From: Ga0077555 sp031367895
GTDB lineage: Bacteria; Pseudomonadota; Alphaproteobacteria; Rhizobiales; Hyphomicrobiaceae
DNA length: 11,669 nucleotides
Reading direction: 5' to 3'
NCBI GenBank assembly: GCA_031367895.1
Contig: JANLQP010000192.1
Coordinates: 1 to 11,669 of the forward strand
In this document: positions 1-7,376 of the stretch, piece by piece
Layout: each line of letters opens with the position of its first letter
Numbering within the stretch: the first letter of the stretch is position 1
Translations under genes and position numbers: made by a program
The notes under the pieces: model-generated
The model's input: the letters and a program-made list of their open reading frames with translations, nothing else
The model's database searches: none
Told to the model about the DNA's origin: nothing

Positions 1-115
1 GGAAACGCGTCTCACGACGGGTCGCTCTGCGTGCAGTTGCCTCCGGCTCACGGTTGCTACCAACTCGCCCCGTGAAGGACTTCCACCTCCAATCCAGTGC
101 CCATGCCGGGCACAC
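1..115 (-). mobile_element. 5' end of a group II intron (partial, runs off left edge)
   Basis: Read on the minus strand from 115 downwards, the sequence starts GTGTGCCCGGCATGGGCAC. This matches the GUGYG 5' splice-site start of bacterial group II introns and the GUGNGCCC...GGG opening of domain I. It is followed by structured domain-I-like elements: GTGGAAGTCCTTCAC near 73-87, GGTAGCAACC near 53-62 and GGAGGCAAC near 38-46. Only the first ~115 nt are in the window, so the reverse transcriptase/maturase ORF, the exon-binding sequences and the 3' end cannot be seen. The 5' exon would end at position 116, about 145 bp downstream of the DUF2237 stop. The call rests on sequence pattern, not on a fold calculation. 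Confidence 0.55.
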
Positions 116-259
116 CTCCGTCAGTCCACCCCCGGCCGCCGTCTCATCTCGACAATCGCGCGGCAGCCCGGCGCACGCTCTCGGTAACATTCCCAGCTGA
201 GGCAATACGAGGGGTCAAAATTGCACGCCTGTTCACATCTCTGCACCCTTAGCCGCAGT
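116..259. other. Short gap between intron start and DUF2237 gene
   Basis: No convincing gene is seen here. A motif GGGGTCAAAATTGCACGCC at 211-229 resembles the GGGTCAAAATT-type repeats found near the ends of some IS21-like elements. Only a single copy is present and no istA/istB sequence accompanies it, so it may be a scar or coincidence. No obvious hairpin-plus-T-run terminator follows the DUF2237 stop. Confidence 0.3.
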
Positions 260-658
260 TCACTCCAGGTCGAGCGCGTGCTTCTTGAGGTGGGCCAGCT
301 GGCAATAGTCGAGTGCGCTTTCGTGGGTGGCGGCCAGCACCACCTTGGGTGCCATGCCAGCCTCGAACGCCTCCTGCCAGCGCGGTGCACACAGGCACCA
401 CCGGTCGCCAAGCTTAAGGCCAGGAAATCCGAATTCCGGCATCGGCGTGGAGAGGTCGTTGCCTGCTCGCGCGCTGAATGCGAGGAAGTCCGCTGTCATA
501 AGCGTGCAAACCGTATGCGAGCCCACATCCTCGGGGCCGGTGTTGCAGCAGCCATCGCGGAAGAAGCCGGTTGGCTGCCGTTCACTGCAGAGCTTCAGGG
601 GTTCGCCAAGCACGTTGCGCGGCTCGCGCCTCTGCGGAATTCCCGACGAGTCTGGCAT
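260..658 (-). CDS. DUF2237 family protein
   Basis: A 132-residue protein that matches the DUF2237 pattern along its whole length: NVLGEPLKLCS near residue 15, TGFFRDGCCNT near 30, VGSHTVCTLMTADFLAFS around 45-62, GNDLSTPMPEFGFPGLKLGDRWCLCA around 67-92, and a C-terminal ATH...LAHLKKHALDLE. The cysteines (CS, CC, C, CLC) and the GNDLSTP and GDRWCLCA segments are the family hallmarks. The family is widespread in proteobacteria and its biochemical role is not known. The ATG at 656-658 gives the usual length, with a weak ribosome site (GAGA) upstream. An ISAs1-type element lies only 28 bp further upstream (TSD at 686-695), so the native promoter was probably displaced and expression may now depend on the IS or be lost. 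The gene appears complete. Confidence 0.88.
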   Translation of the reverse strand: MPDSSGIPQRREPRNVLGEPLKLCSERQPTGFFRDGCCNTGPEDVGSHTVCTLMTADFLAFSARAGNDLSTPMPEFGFPGLKLGDRWCLCAPRWQEAFEAGMAPKVVLAATHESALDYCQLAHLKKHALDLE

Positions 659-685
659 GATTCGATCTCGTATACCGCGGACTCA

Positions 686-695
686 GGGTCGTGCA
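686..695. repeat. Left copy of 10-bp target site duplication of the IS
   Basis: GGGTCGTGCA directly abuts the left inverted repeat and is identical to 1958-1967 at the other end. ISAs1-family elements duplicate 8-10 bp on insertion, so this fits and fixes the left boundary. Confidence 0.9.
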
Positions 696-712
696 CAGGG
701 CGATTGCATGAA
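696..712 (+). repeat. Left terminal inverted repeat of ISAs1-type IS
   Basis: CAGGGCGATTGCATGAA; pairs with 1941-1957, 14 of 17 positions matching. It lies 24 bp before the first possible transposase start. Confidence 0.88.
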
Positions 713-735
713 TCTGCAGGTGACACCGGACGAGA

Positions 736-1935
736 ATGCTGAATCTCTTCAGGTCCTTTCGATTCGCGATGAGGACCGCTATGGCCGACGCTCAATCCCA
801 AGCAGAACGCGCTTTCGATCAAGTCGTTCAATGGTTGGAGCATTTTGAAGAACTCGATGACCCGCGCCAGCTCGGCAAGGTCGCCTATCCGCTGGACGAG
901 ATGCTGCTGCAGTGCCTGTTGGCTGTGCTCGCGGGTGCCGACAGCTGGGTCGAAGTCGCAGCGTTCGGCAAGAGGAAGCTCGACTTTCTCCGTCGGTTCG
1001 CTGCCTTTGCCGAAGGCACACCGTCGCATGATCAGTTCGGCAATTTGTTTGCGGCCCTCGATGCCGAAGCCTTCCAGGGCTGCTTCATCGCGTGGGTTGC
1101 CTCGCTCGCGAACCTCGGCCCCGGCATCGTCGCTATCGATGGCAAGACGCTGCGGCGCTCCTATCAGGAAGGCGGCGCCAAGGCCCCGATCCATATGATC
1201 TCGGCCTTCTCGAGCCGTCAGCGCCTCGTGCTCGGCCAGAGGAAGGTCGCCGACAAATCGAACGAGATCACGGCGATTCCGGAACTGCTTAATCTGCTCA
1301 CGGTGAAAGGAGCGATCGTCACGATCGACGCGATGGGCAGCCAGAAGGAGATCGCCAAGAAGATCGTGGAAAAGGAAGCGGATTACGTGCTGGCCCTGAA
1401 AGGCAATCAAGGGACGTTGAGCGAGGATGTCGAACTGTTCTTCACCGAGCAAAAAGCCTGCAAATTCGAAGATACTGTCGTCAGCCGACACGAGACGCTG
1501 GAGAAAAGTCACGGCCGCATCGAGACCAGAACATACACGTCCATCGACGTTATCGACTGGCTCAAGGAGCGTCACGACTGGGTGGGATTAAAAAGCATCG
1601 TCATGGTCGAGAGCATCCGCGAGATCATCGGCGGGAAAACGGAAACTGAGACGCGATTCTACATCTCGTCGCTGGCAGCCGACGCCGTCCGCCAGGGTGA
1701 CGCGATCCGCGGTCACTGGGCCGTCGAGAGCCATCACTGGGTGATGGACATGGTCTTCCGCGCCGACGAGTGCCGCATCCGCCGGGATAACGCACCCGCC
1801 AACTTCGCGACAATCAAGCATATCGCAAGCAACCTGATGCGCGCCAAGGTCGACAAGAACTCCATGCGAGTCAAACGCCGCCTCGCCGCCTGGGACGACA
1901 CCTATCTCGCTGATCTCATCTCAGGGACGGGGTAG
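736..1935 (+). CDS. ISAs1 family DDE transposase
   Basis: A 399-residue (or 384-residue) transposase that cuts and rejoins the IS ends. It has the N-terminal DDE_Tnp_1-associated domain (roughly residues 25-115, including the HFEELDDPRQLGKVAYPL segment) and a DDE_Tnp_1 catalytic domain. Candidate catalytic acids, numbered from 736, are D135 in AIDGKTLRRS, D198 in TIDAMGSQKEIAKKI and E331 in HWAVESHHWVMDMVF. The ISAs1/H-repeat signatures ADYVLALKGNQGTL and the C-terminal NFATIKHIASNLMR are both present. The frame is unbroken, so the enzyme looks functional. The true start may be the ATG at 781 (MADAQSQAERAF), which is closer to relatives as remembered; the earlier ATGs at 736 and 769 are in the same frame. 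The stop at 1933-1935 lies 6 bp before the right inverted repeat. Confidence 0.93.
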   Translation: MLNLFRSFRFAMRTAMADAQSQAERAFDQVVQWLEHFEELDDPRQLGKVAYPLDEMLLQCLLAVLAGADSWVEVAAFGKRKLDFLRRFAAFAEGTPSHDQFGNLFAALDAEAFQGCFIAWVASLANLGPGIVAIDGKTLRRSYQEGGAKAPIHMISAFSSRQRLVLGQRKVADKSNEITAIPELLNLLTVKGAIVTIDAMGSQKEIAKKIVEKEADYVLALKGNQGTLSEDVELFFTEQKACKFEDTVVSRHETLEKSHGRIETRTYTSIDVIDWLKERHDWVGLKSIVMVESIREIIGGKTETETRFYISSLAADAVRQGDAIRGHWAVESHHWVMDMVFRADECRIRRDNAPANFATIKHIASNLMRAKVDKNSMRVKRRLAAWDDTYLADLISGTG

Positions 1936-1940
1936 GGTTG

Positions 1941-1957
1941 TTCATGCGATTCCCCTG
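1941..1957 (-). repeat. Right terminal inverted repeat of ISAs1-type IS
   Basis: TTCATGCGATTCCCCTG, the imperfect inverse of 696-712, immediately followed by the second copy of the target duplication. Confidence 0.88.
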
Positions 1958-1967
1958 GGGTCGTGCA
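1958..1967. repeat. Right copy of 10-bp target site duplication of the IS
   Basis: GGGTCGTGCA, identical to 686-695. It also encodes (minus strand) the last few recognisable residues of the TIR remnant. Confidence 0.9.
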
Positions 1968-2019
1968 GAGCGATGGCGTGCCCGTCATTGGCGCTCGAAT
2001 GGCTCAAAAAAAGCGACAC
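1958..2019 (-). pseudogene. N-terminal remnant of a TIR-domain protein
   Basis: On the minus strand from the GTG at 2017-2019, the frame reads VSLFLSHSSANDGHAIALHD. The FLSHSS...N(D)...A.AL.D pattern is the first beta strand and helix of bacterial TIR domains, where it is usually followed by DWL and the LD.. loop. Here the match stops after HD, at the IS target site. With the IS computationally removed, the frame continues PESAVYEIES, which is not TIR-like, so the gene was already truncated before, or rearranged together with, the IS insertion. TIR domains in bacteria commonly act as NAD-degrading effectors in defence systems. About 20 residues survive and no function is expected. The match is short, so some doubt remains. 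Confidence 0.5.
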
Positions 2020-2339
2020 GGCAACTGCTCGCCGGGGGAGTTTCCGTCCAGGTGTGAGCTTACCGGGCGGCGGCAAGGCTGTCATCGGCTGGGCAACGTA
2101 GACGCCGCCGAATGCCAAAATGGTGTGGATTGGCCACAGTAAGTGCTGACGGGCAACTTCGGCAGCTCCGGGTCATCTTCAAGCGTCAAGGTAGCGCGGC
2201 GTCGACTGCCGGTCTACCACTGCATAGCTGCCGATCAAAGAACGCTTGACGAACGCCGACGCGATAGGTTCGATAGCCGACAGTTCAGGTCGAGTGGAAC
2301 AAAAACAGTCAGGGCCAGGATCTGCCGGAACCGGAAGTA
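2020..2339. other. Decayed stretch without a recognisable gene
   Basis: Neither strand shows a frame with family-like protein sequence here. A 65-codon frame at 2143-2340 (plus) ends just where homology to the helicase-nuclease begins, but its translation is not recognisable. The segment probably contains one or more deletion junctions between the TIR remnant and the truncated helicase gene. Confidence 0.4.
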
Positions 2340-4585
2340 GTGCCAACGACTACAAGCGGGCAGCGGCGGTGCTCGACTTCGACGACTTGCTTCTGCACGC
2401 CCGCGCGCTCGTTATCGGCCGCGAAGACGTGCGCAAGGCCCTCGGCCGGCGCTACCAGCATATTCTCGTCGACGAGTTCCAGGATACCGACCTGTTACAG
2501 GCGGAAACTCTGTTCTTCATAGGCGCAGAAGTGCGGCCGGAGCAATGGCAGGAGGCAGTGCTTCGCCCCGGCTCGCTGTTCCTCGTCGGCGATCCGAAGC
2601 AGGCGATCTACCGCTTCCGAGGCGCCGACATCGGCGTCTATGAGCAGGCGCGAGACAACGTGAAGGATCGCAGCGGCGGCGCCATCGTCCAGGTGACGGC
2701 GAATTTCCGTTCCCGGCGCGGCCTCATTGATTACGTCAACGACCGCTTCGAACCTGTGCTGACGCAGACGGATCAGCCCGGATACGTCGCCCTGTCGCAT
2801 ACGATCGATGACAGCGACGATGGATTGCCGTGCATCACCAAACTTACGATCGACCTGCCGCCTGGCGAGAGGGCAGACGCCCAGCGCGACGCCGAAGCCG
2901 CTACCGTAGCCGAGGTCTGCGCAAGGCTCATCGGCGCCTTCGATGTGACGCGCGCCGACGGCGCGCGCTCGCCGCTGCGGCCGGGCGACATCGCGCTGCT
3001 GGTGCCGACCGGGGCGGAGTTGTGGCGCTACGAGCAAGCCCTCGAGGCGAAAAGGATTTCGATCGCGTCGCAGGCGGGCAAGACGTTGATGCTGCGCCAG
3101 GAGACGCAGGACGTTCTCGCCCTCCTGCGCACGCTGGCGGAATCGCGCGACACGCTCGCTTTCGGCGCGCTTCTACGCGGTCCCCTGGTCGGTCTGACTG
3201 ACGACGAGCTGTTACAAATCACATCCGGCCTGCCCCGAGGGAGCGCATTCAACGTCAGGACGAACCCGGAAAGCGTCACGCATCCCCTGGCGCGATCGGT
3301 CCTAGAGAAACTTCAGCATCTGCGGCGACGCGCGCCTGTCACGACGCCTTTGCTGCTTCTCAGTGAGGCTATCGAGCAACTCCGTGTGCGCGTTGTGCTG
3401 TCGGCGCGCCATCGCAACCGCAGCTCCAGATCCCTCGCCAACATCGACGCTTTGATCGAAAAGGCGCGCGCCTATGATGTCGCTGGGTTGCAAGCCTTCG
3501 TCCGTGACGTCCAGCATGATTGGGAGCTTCAGACTCGCCTACCCGAAGGGCGCAGCGATGCGTCGGAGGATGCGATCGAGCTCGTCACGATGCACAGCTC
3601 CAAGGGCCTCGAATGGCCAGTGGTCATACCGATCAATACGGCAACGCGGTTTCCCAGCGCTGATGAATTCGTGCATCGCCGCTCTGACGACACCTTGCAT
3701 TGGATTCTGGGAGAAACGGCCCCTCCCCATCTTGCCGCGGCGCGCGAGGAGGAGAACCGCAGCGAGGGCCGTCAGCGCGAGCGCTTATGGTACGTCGCCT
3801 GCACGCGGGCGCGGGATTTCCTGATCCTCCCGTGCCTGCCGTCCGCGGACGCGAATTCCTGGTCCCGCATCGTCGCCCTTGACCATGCGAATTTGCCAGA
3901 ACTCGATCTCGATCTTCTGCCGGAATCATTGCCCGGGCCGGCCGCGACAGTGACTAACGAGCAGACTGCCGAACGCTTCGCCGCCCAGGCCGAAGCTGCC
4001 GCCGCCGCATCGCCGGCCCTCACATGGCGGCGGCCGAGCGATCATGACCCGGACCGGGCGCTGATCGCCGAGGGCGCGGTCGATCCAACCAATGAAACCG
4101 CCGAAGTCGTCATCGCGCCCGGCGCGGGACGGCTGCGCGGCGTCCTACTTCACAAGCTCATGGAGGAGTTTCTGACCGGCGAGCTTGGCGAGGACGGGGA
4201 GTCGGTGACGGCCCGCGCCGGAGACCTCCTTCGGCAGCTTGTGACCGACGAGCCTGACGTTCGCAACCTTCCCGAACCGGCCGAGCTGGCGAAGACGGCG
4301 CTTCGCACGCTGCACCTGCCGGAGATCGCGGCGCTTCGCCCGAAGCTGGTGCCTGAGCTCGCCATCTGGTCGGCTGCCGAAGGGGAGTTGCTCGCAGGTC
4401 GCGCGGATGCAACGGCCTATGAAGGCGCGACTCCCGCCGTCGTCCTGGATTGGAAATCCGACGTCGCCCCGACGGCGCAAAACAGGGCGCAATACCGCGG
4501 GCAACTGCAAGAGTACATGACGGCCATCGGGGCAAGCCGTGGCGCGGTCGTCTACATGAGTCTCAGCGAAATCGCGTGGGTATGA
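2340..4585 (+). pseudogene. 5'-truncated RecB/AddA-like UvrD helicase with PD-(D/E)XK nuclease domain
   Basis: The open frame (extended to a TTG at 2246) reads as a superfamily 1A helicase from about DYKRAAAVLDFDDLLLHARAL onward. Visible helicase motifs are LVDEFQDTDLLQAE (motif II, ~2470), FLVGDPKQAIYRFRGADI (III, ~2580), VTANFRSRRGLIDYVN (IV, ~2695), ELVTMHSSKGLEW (V, ~3580) and RLWYVACTRARDFLIL (VI, ~3782). The C-terminus has LLHKLMEEFL (~4147) and VVLDWKSD (~4438), fitting a RecB-family nuclease domain. Relatives (COG1074-type, roughly 1,050-1,150 residues) carry about 300 more N-terminal residues with Walker A and motif Ia. None of that is present, and the first ~34 residues of the frame are unrelated. 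No good start codon or ribosome site precedes the conserved part. Without Walker A it should not hydrolyse ATP, hence the pseudogene call. Full versions process DNA ends in recombination repair or act in defence islands. Confidence 0.8.
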
Positions 4586-4785
4586 ACGCTCTCTCTCAAG
4601 AATTTTGACAAGCGGCTATCGTGCTCGTGTCCGGTAAGCCTTTAATTCCCGACAAGTCGAAAACCCCGCTTTGAGGCTGTTGCTGACCTTTCGGGTTACA
4701 ACAACCAAATGCTGTCCGGAATTCGCGCGCCCGTCGCCATCGTGGTGCCAGCTGTTGGCTCCCGCACTAGCACATCAGAGATGGC
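4586..4785. other. Convergent intergenic region
   Basis: A 200-bp gap between the 3' ends of the helicase remnant (plus) and the protease gene (minus). It holds an imperfect inverted repeat at 4675-4706 (GGCTGTTGCTGACC ... GGTTACAACAACC, short TTTCG-type loop, several mismatches). This could serve as a terminator for either side, but no clear T-run follows on either strand. No gene is seen. Confidence 0.35.
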
Positions 4786-7371
4786 TTAACCTCGCACGAC
4801 GGTGCGCAATCGATCGTTGACTTGCTGGTAGACAGGCAACGCCTGACCCGCTTCAATTGTCACGGCAAGTGCATAGCGGATGGATGTATCCAAAGCCCGT
4901 TTCAAAGGGCGCTGTGCGCACCAAACACGAAGATCGAGGAAGCCATCATCGAGGAAAACGACGGCGTCCTCACCGTCGTAGATCTCGTGCACGACCGAGC
5001 CACGCTTCGAGGCAAAATCACTTGGCTGCGATTGGGTCAGCCGTTGCACTCCGAGACGTTGCGGGTGTTCAGGAGCATCGATAAGCAATTGCGCACGCCG
5101 ATATTCCTGGTGCGTCGTCGTGATTGGCGACATCCAGGCGAGCGTCACAATCAGTCGTCTGGGCTCGGTTACCTGCGCCAAGCATTCCGGCAGCGGGATG
5201 CGGTAGGCATGTGCAGCGCCGGCCTCGAGCGTGCCGCAGCCCGCCAGCGTTGCTTGATGGGTCGCGCAATCAAGCACGCGGGTGATATCCGGCACGCCAT
5301 ATCCGAGAATGCGCGAGACATTGTCGGCGCGCTCGGCGGAGCGCCGGCCATCTGCGGGGCCAAAAATTTCTGCAATTGTTGAAGCGCTCTCTGGCCAACG
5401 CGCCGCATGCACGAGCAACCCCTTGATCAGCACGGCGTAGAAGTCGCCGTCGATGTCGGCATGATTGGAGCCGCCGTCACGATCCATAAGCGCGTCGAAG
5501 ATCTGATGACCCGAACGTGTTGCAAGCGCGGTCGCCGGGCTGGTGCCGAAGTTGAGGCCGCGACGGTCAAGTGCCGCGCGCGGCGAGGTGTCGGGGGCCG
5601 CAACGCGCAGCCCGAACCCTTGCGGTACTCGCATCGGTGAGAGCGTCAGCGGCGGATGCGCGCGAAATGCCAGCCGTTGGCGTCCGCCGGATAGCAACAG
5701 ATCGGGCTTGATGACACGACGGTGCCCAAGCCCCAGTGCCGAGCTGAGCATTGGCATCCCGCCGTCGGGATAGGGATCGAGGTTCCGGTTCGGTGCCGCA
5801 GCAGCGACGGCATCGTCATGCAAGCCGCCGATGGTCAAAGGATTGAGCGCCTCGCTTGGCGATAGTAGCGTGCGCCGCGCGTGCAAGGTTTTGAGCAATC
5901 CAGTGAAGACACGCAAGCGTTCGTGCGGTTGCGCATCTTCGAGTGCCGCTAAATTTGCAATCCCGGGGAGTGTGACGTCGTCCAGGATATTGCCGGCGCT
6001 GACAAGAAACAGGAGATTGTATTTCGCCGAGAGATAGTCGAGCAAGCGCGCCCAAGGACTTATGGCGCCAGCGAACGGACGCCGACGATCCCCCATGGAC
6101 AGATTGACGAGGAACACTTCCGGTGCGGTTGGGCCGCCGGGCGTGGTTGGGTCTTTCATGCGCACGATGGCAGTATAAATCGTGTCGATCAGCAGCCGGT
6201 TCTGATCGGTGCGCTCGTCGATGTCATTGGGCCCAGAAAACATGATCGGCCTGACGAGCAACGGACGTCGCAGGCTATCTTCTGCGCGGTTTAGATCGCC
6301 GTGCACAATCAGTGACGCCATTGCGGTACCGTGAACACGACGGCTTACGGTCGCGCGAGGCTCGAGATCATCGCCATCGTCGACGGTGATGCGGCCATCG
6401 AGAAGCAGATGCCGCTGCAGTGGAAAACCATCGAGCAACACGGCGATCGGTTGCCCCTGCAGCGCCGCGCCCGGACGCGCCACGGCTCGCCCGTCGGGCG
6501 GCAAAGGTTCAGCCGCGTTGGCGCGCATAACGGCCTGTGGCCTCAGAAACATGACCTGGTCTGCCAGAACCAGCTGAACGGCCTCGCGAGCCATCACGCG
6601 GCGCAAGCCCTGCGCCGGCAGCCGCAAGAGAGCACCGTGATAGCCGATGGGATCGATCAGGCTTTCCGTGATGAATTCGCCGTCAAGCTCGGCGACCTCC
6701 GCTCGCAATGCTTCGATCGCGGCTCGTCGTTCCTCTTCGTCGGCATGAAACCAGAGTTCAGCCTCAATAATGACCGTGTCCACGGGGCCAACAGCAAGAT
6801 CCTCTTCCCACGCGGCTATCGCCTCGTCGGCAATGCGATCCTGCGGCGCCCACGCGCGCAATGTCTTCAATTGGTCGAACAGGTCGCGCCATGGCGTAAA
6901 GCCCCTTGGCAGTGTCTCACCACGATCCCATCGCTCGTAGAGCCCGATCAACTCAGCCAACGCGGCCATGGTCGGCATGGCGATGTAGCGCCGGCCGGGA
7001 ACGGGACGGTCGGCGGCTGGTTCGCCATGGCTATCAAGTGCTGAAAAGTCGTCGTTGGCGACAAAAGAAAACTCGTCGTCGACCAGAAATTCAAGACCTG
7101 GAATTCGGCTTACGGCCTTGTGGAAATCGGCCAGCGAGCCAGCAATTTCCATGACCACGGCGCGCTCAGGTGCGAGGCCGAGCGGATCGGCCCGCAAGAT
7201 CAGGGCTCCATCGGGACGATCGAGGGCGTCTCTGAGCCGGCGGTAGTGCGGCGCAAGTCGTTGACGCTGGCGCAGCGGCGCGGGAACCTTGGGACGCTTT
7301 CCGCCGCCGCGGCCAGGCGGCGGCGCAATGGCCGAGGGTTGGGGCAGGAGGAGTAAGGGACGAAGGGCCAA
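4786..7371 (-). CDS. ietS: IetS-like subtilisin family (S8) serine protease
   Basis: An 861-residue protease, likely the effector half of an IetAS system. The catalytic triad is visible: D314 in AVLLDGFP, H347 in VHGTAMASL and S611 in FGTSPATALA, with the oxyanion asparagine N461 in FLVSAGNI. The first ~300 residues form a family-specific N-terminal region beginning with a RPLLLLPQP segment and a basic Gly-rich stretch. After the protease core, a GYGVPD segment and a ~150-residue beta-rich C-terminal domain follow. No signal peptide or membrane segment is seen, so it should act in the cytoplasm. Translation appears to start at a TTG (7369-7371), 5 bp after the ATPase stop, suggesting translational coupling; the conserved N-terminus supports this rather than the later ATG. 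In known pairs the partner AAA+ ATPase controls toxicity of the protease. The target protein is unknown. Confidence 0.85.
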   Translation of the reverse strand: MALRPLLLLPQPSAIAPPPGRGGGKRPKVPAPLRQRQRLAPHYRRLRDALDRPDGALILRADPLGLAPERAVVMEIAGSLADFHKAVSRIPGLEFLVDDEFSFVANDDFSALDSHGEPAADRPVPGRRYIAMPTMAALAELIGLYERWDRGETLPRGFTPWRDLFDQLKTLRAWAPQDRIADEAIAAWEEDLAVGPVDTVIIEAELWFHADEEERRAAIEALRAEVAELDGEFITESLIDPIGYHGALLRLPAQGLRRVMAREAVQLVLADQVMFLRPQAVMRANAAEPLPPDGRAVARPGAALQGQPIAVLLDGFPLQRHLLLDGRITVDDGDDLEPRATVSRRVHGTAMASLIVHGDLNRAEDSLRRPLLVRPIMFSGPNDIDERTDQNRLLIDTIYTAIVRMKDPTTPGGPTAPEVFLVNLSMGDRRRPFAGAISPWARLLDYLSAKYNLLFLVSAGNILDDVTLPGIANLAALEDAQPHERLRVFTGLLKTLHARRTLLSPSEALNPLTIGGLHDDAVAAAAPNRNLDPYPDGGMPMLSSALGLGHRRVIKPDLLLSGGRQRLAFRAHPPLTLSPMRVPQGFGLRVAAPDTSPRAALDRRGLNFGTSPATALATRSGHQIFDALMDRDGGSNHADIDGDFYAVLIKGLLVHAARWPESASTIAEIFGPADGRRSAERADNVSRILGYGVPDITRVLDCATHQATLAGCGTLEAGAAHAYRIPLPECLAQVTEPRRLIVTLAWMSPITTTHQEYRRAQLLIDAPEHPQRLGVQRLTQSQPSDFASKRGSVVHEIYDGEDAVVFLDDGFLDLRVWCAQRPLKRALDTSIRYALAVTIEAGQALPVYQQVNDRLRTVVRG

Positions 7372-7376
7372 AGGGA

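Larger units (their letters stand above)
696..1957 (+). mobile_element. Complete ISAs1-family insertion sequence (1262 bp)
   Basis: The boundaries are set by terminal inverted repeats and a direct repeat. The left end 696-712 reads CAGGGCGATTGCATGAA; the right end 1941-1957, read in reverse complement, is CAGGGGAATCGCATGAA (14 of 17 identical). Both ends are flanked by the same 10 bp, GGGTCGTGCA. One transposase gene fills the element. Perfect target duplications and an open transposase frame indicate a recent insertion. Removing the IS and one duplication joins a TIR-domain remnant on the right to the upstream region of the DUF2237 gene on the left. The element's nearest ISfinder name cannot be given from sequence reading alone. 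Confidence 0.92.

Noticed and set aside
221..742. 173-codon plus-strand frames at 221-742 and 327-848
   Set aside because: Antisense to the DUF2237 gene and the second runs into the IS; no family features.
595..1575. 326-codon open frame on the minus strand across the IS
   Set aside because: It is antisense to the clear transposase gene and continues into the DUF2237 region out of frame; the protein shows no family pattern. Only its IS-free tail helped reveal the TIR junction.
2143..2340. 65-codon plus-strand ORF before the helicase remnant
   Set aside because: No recognisable protein pattern or ribosome site; more likely decayed junction sequence.
4675..4706. Imperfect inverted repeat as a bidirectional terminator
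   Set aside because: Stem has several mismatches and no T-run on either strand; too weak to call.
6331..7044. 237-codon plus-strand frame and others within 4822-7356
   Set aside because: Antisense to the S8 protease; no domain signatures, GC-rich third-position effect.
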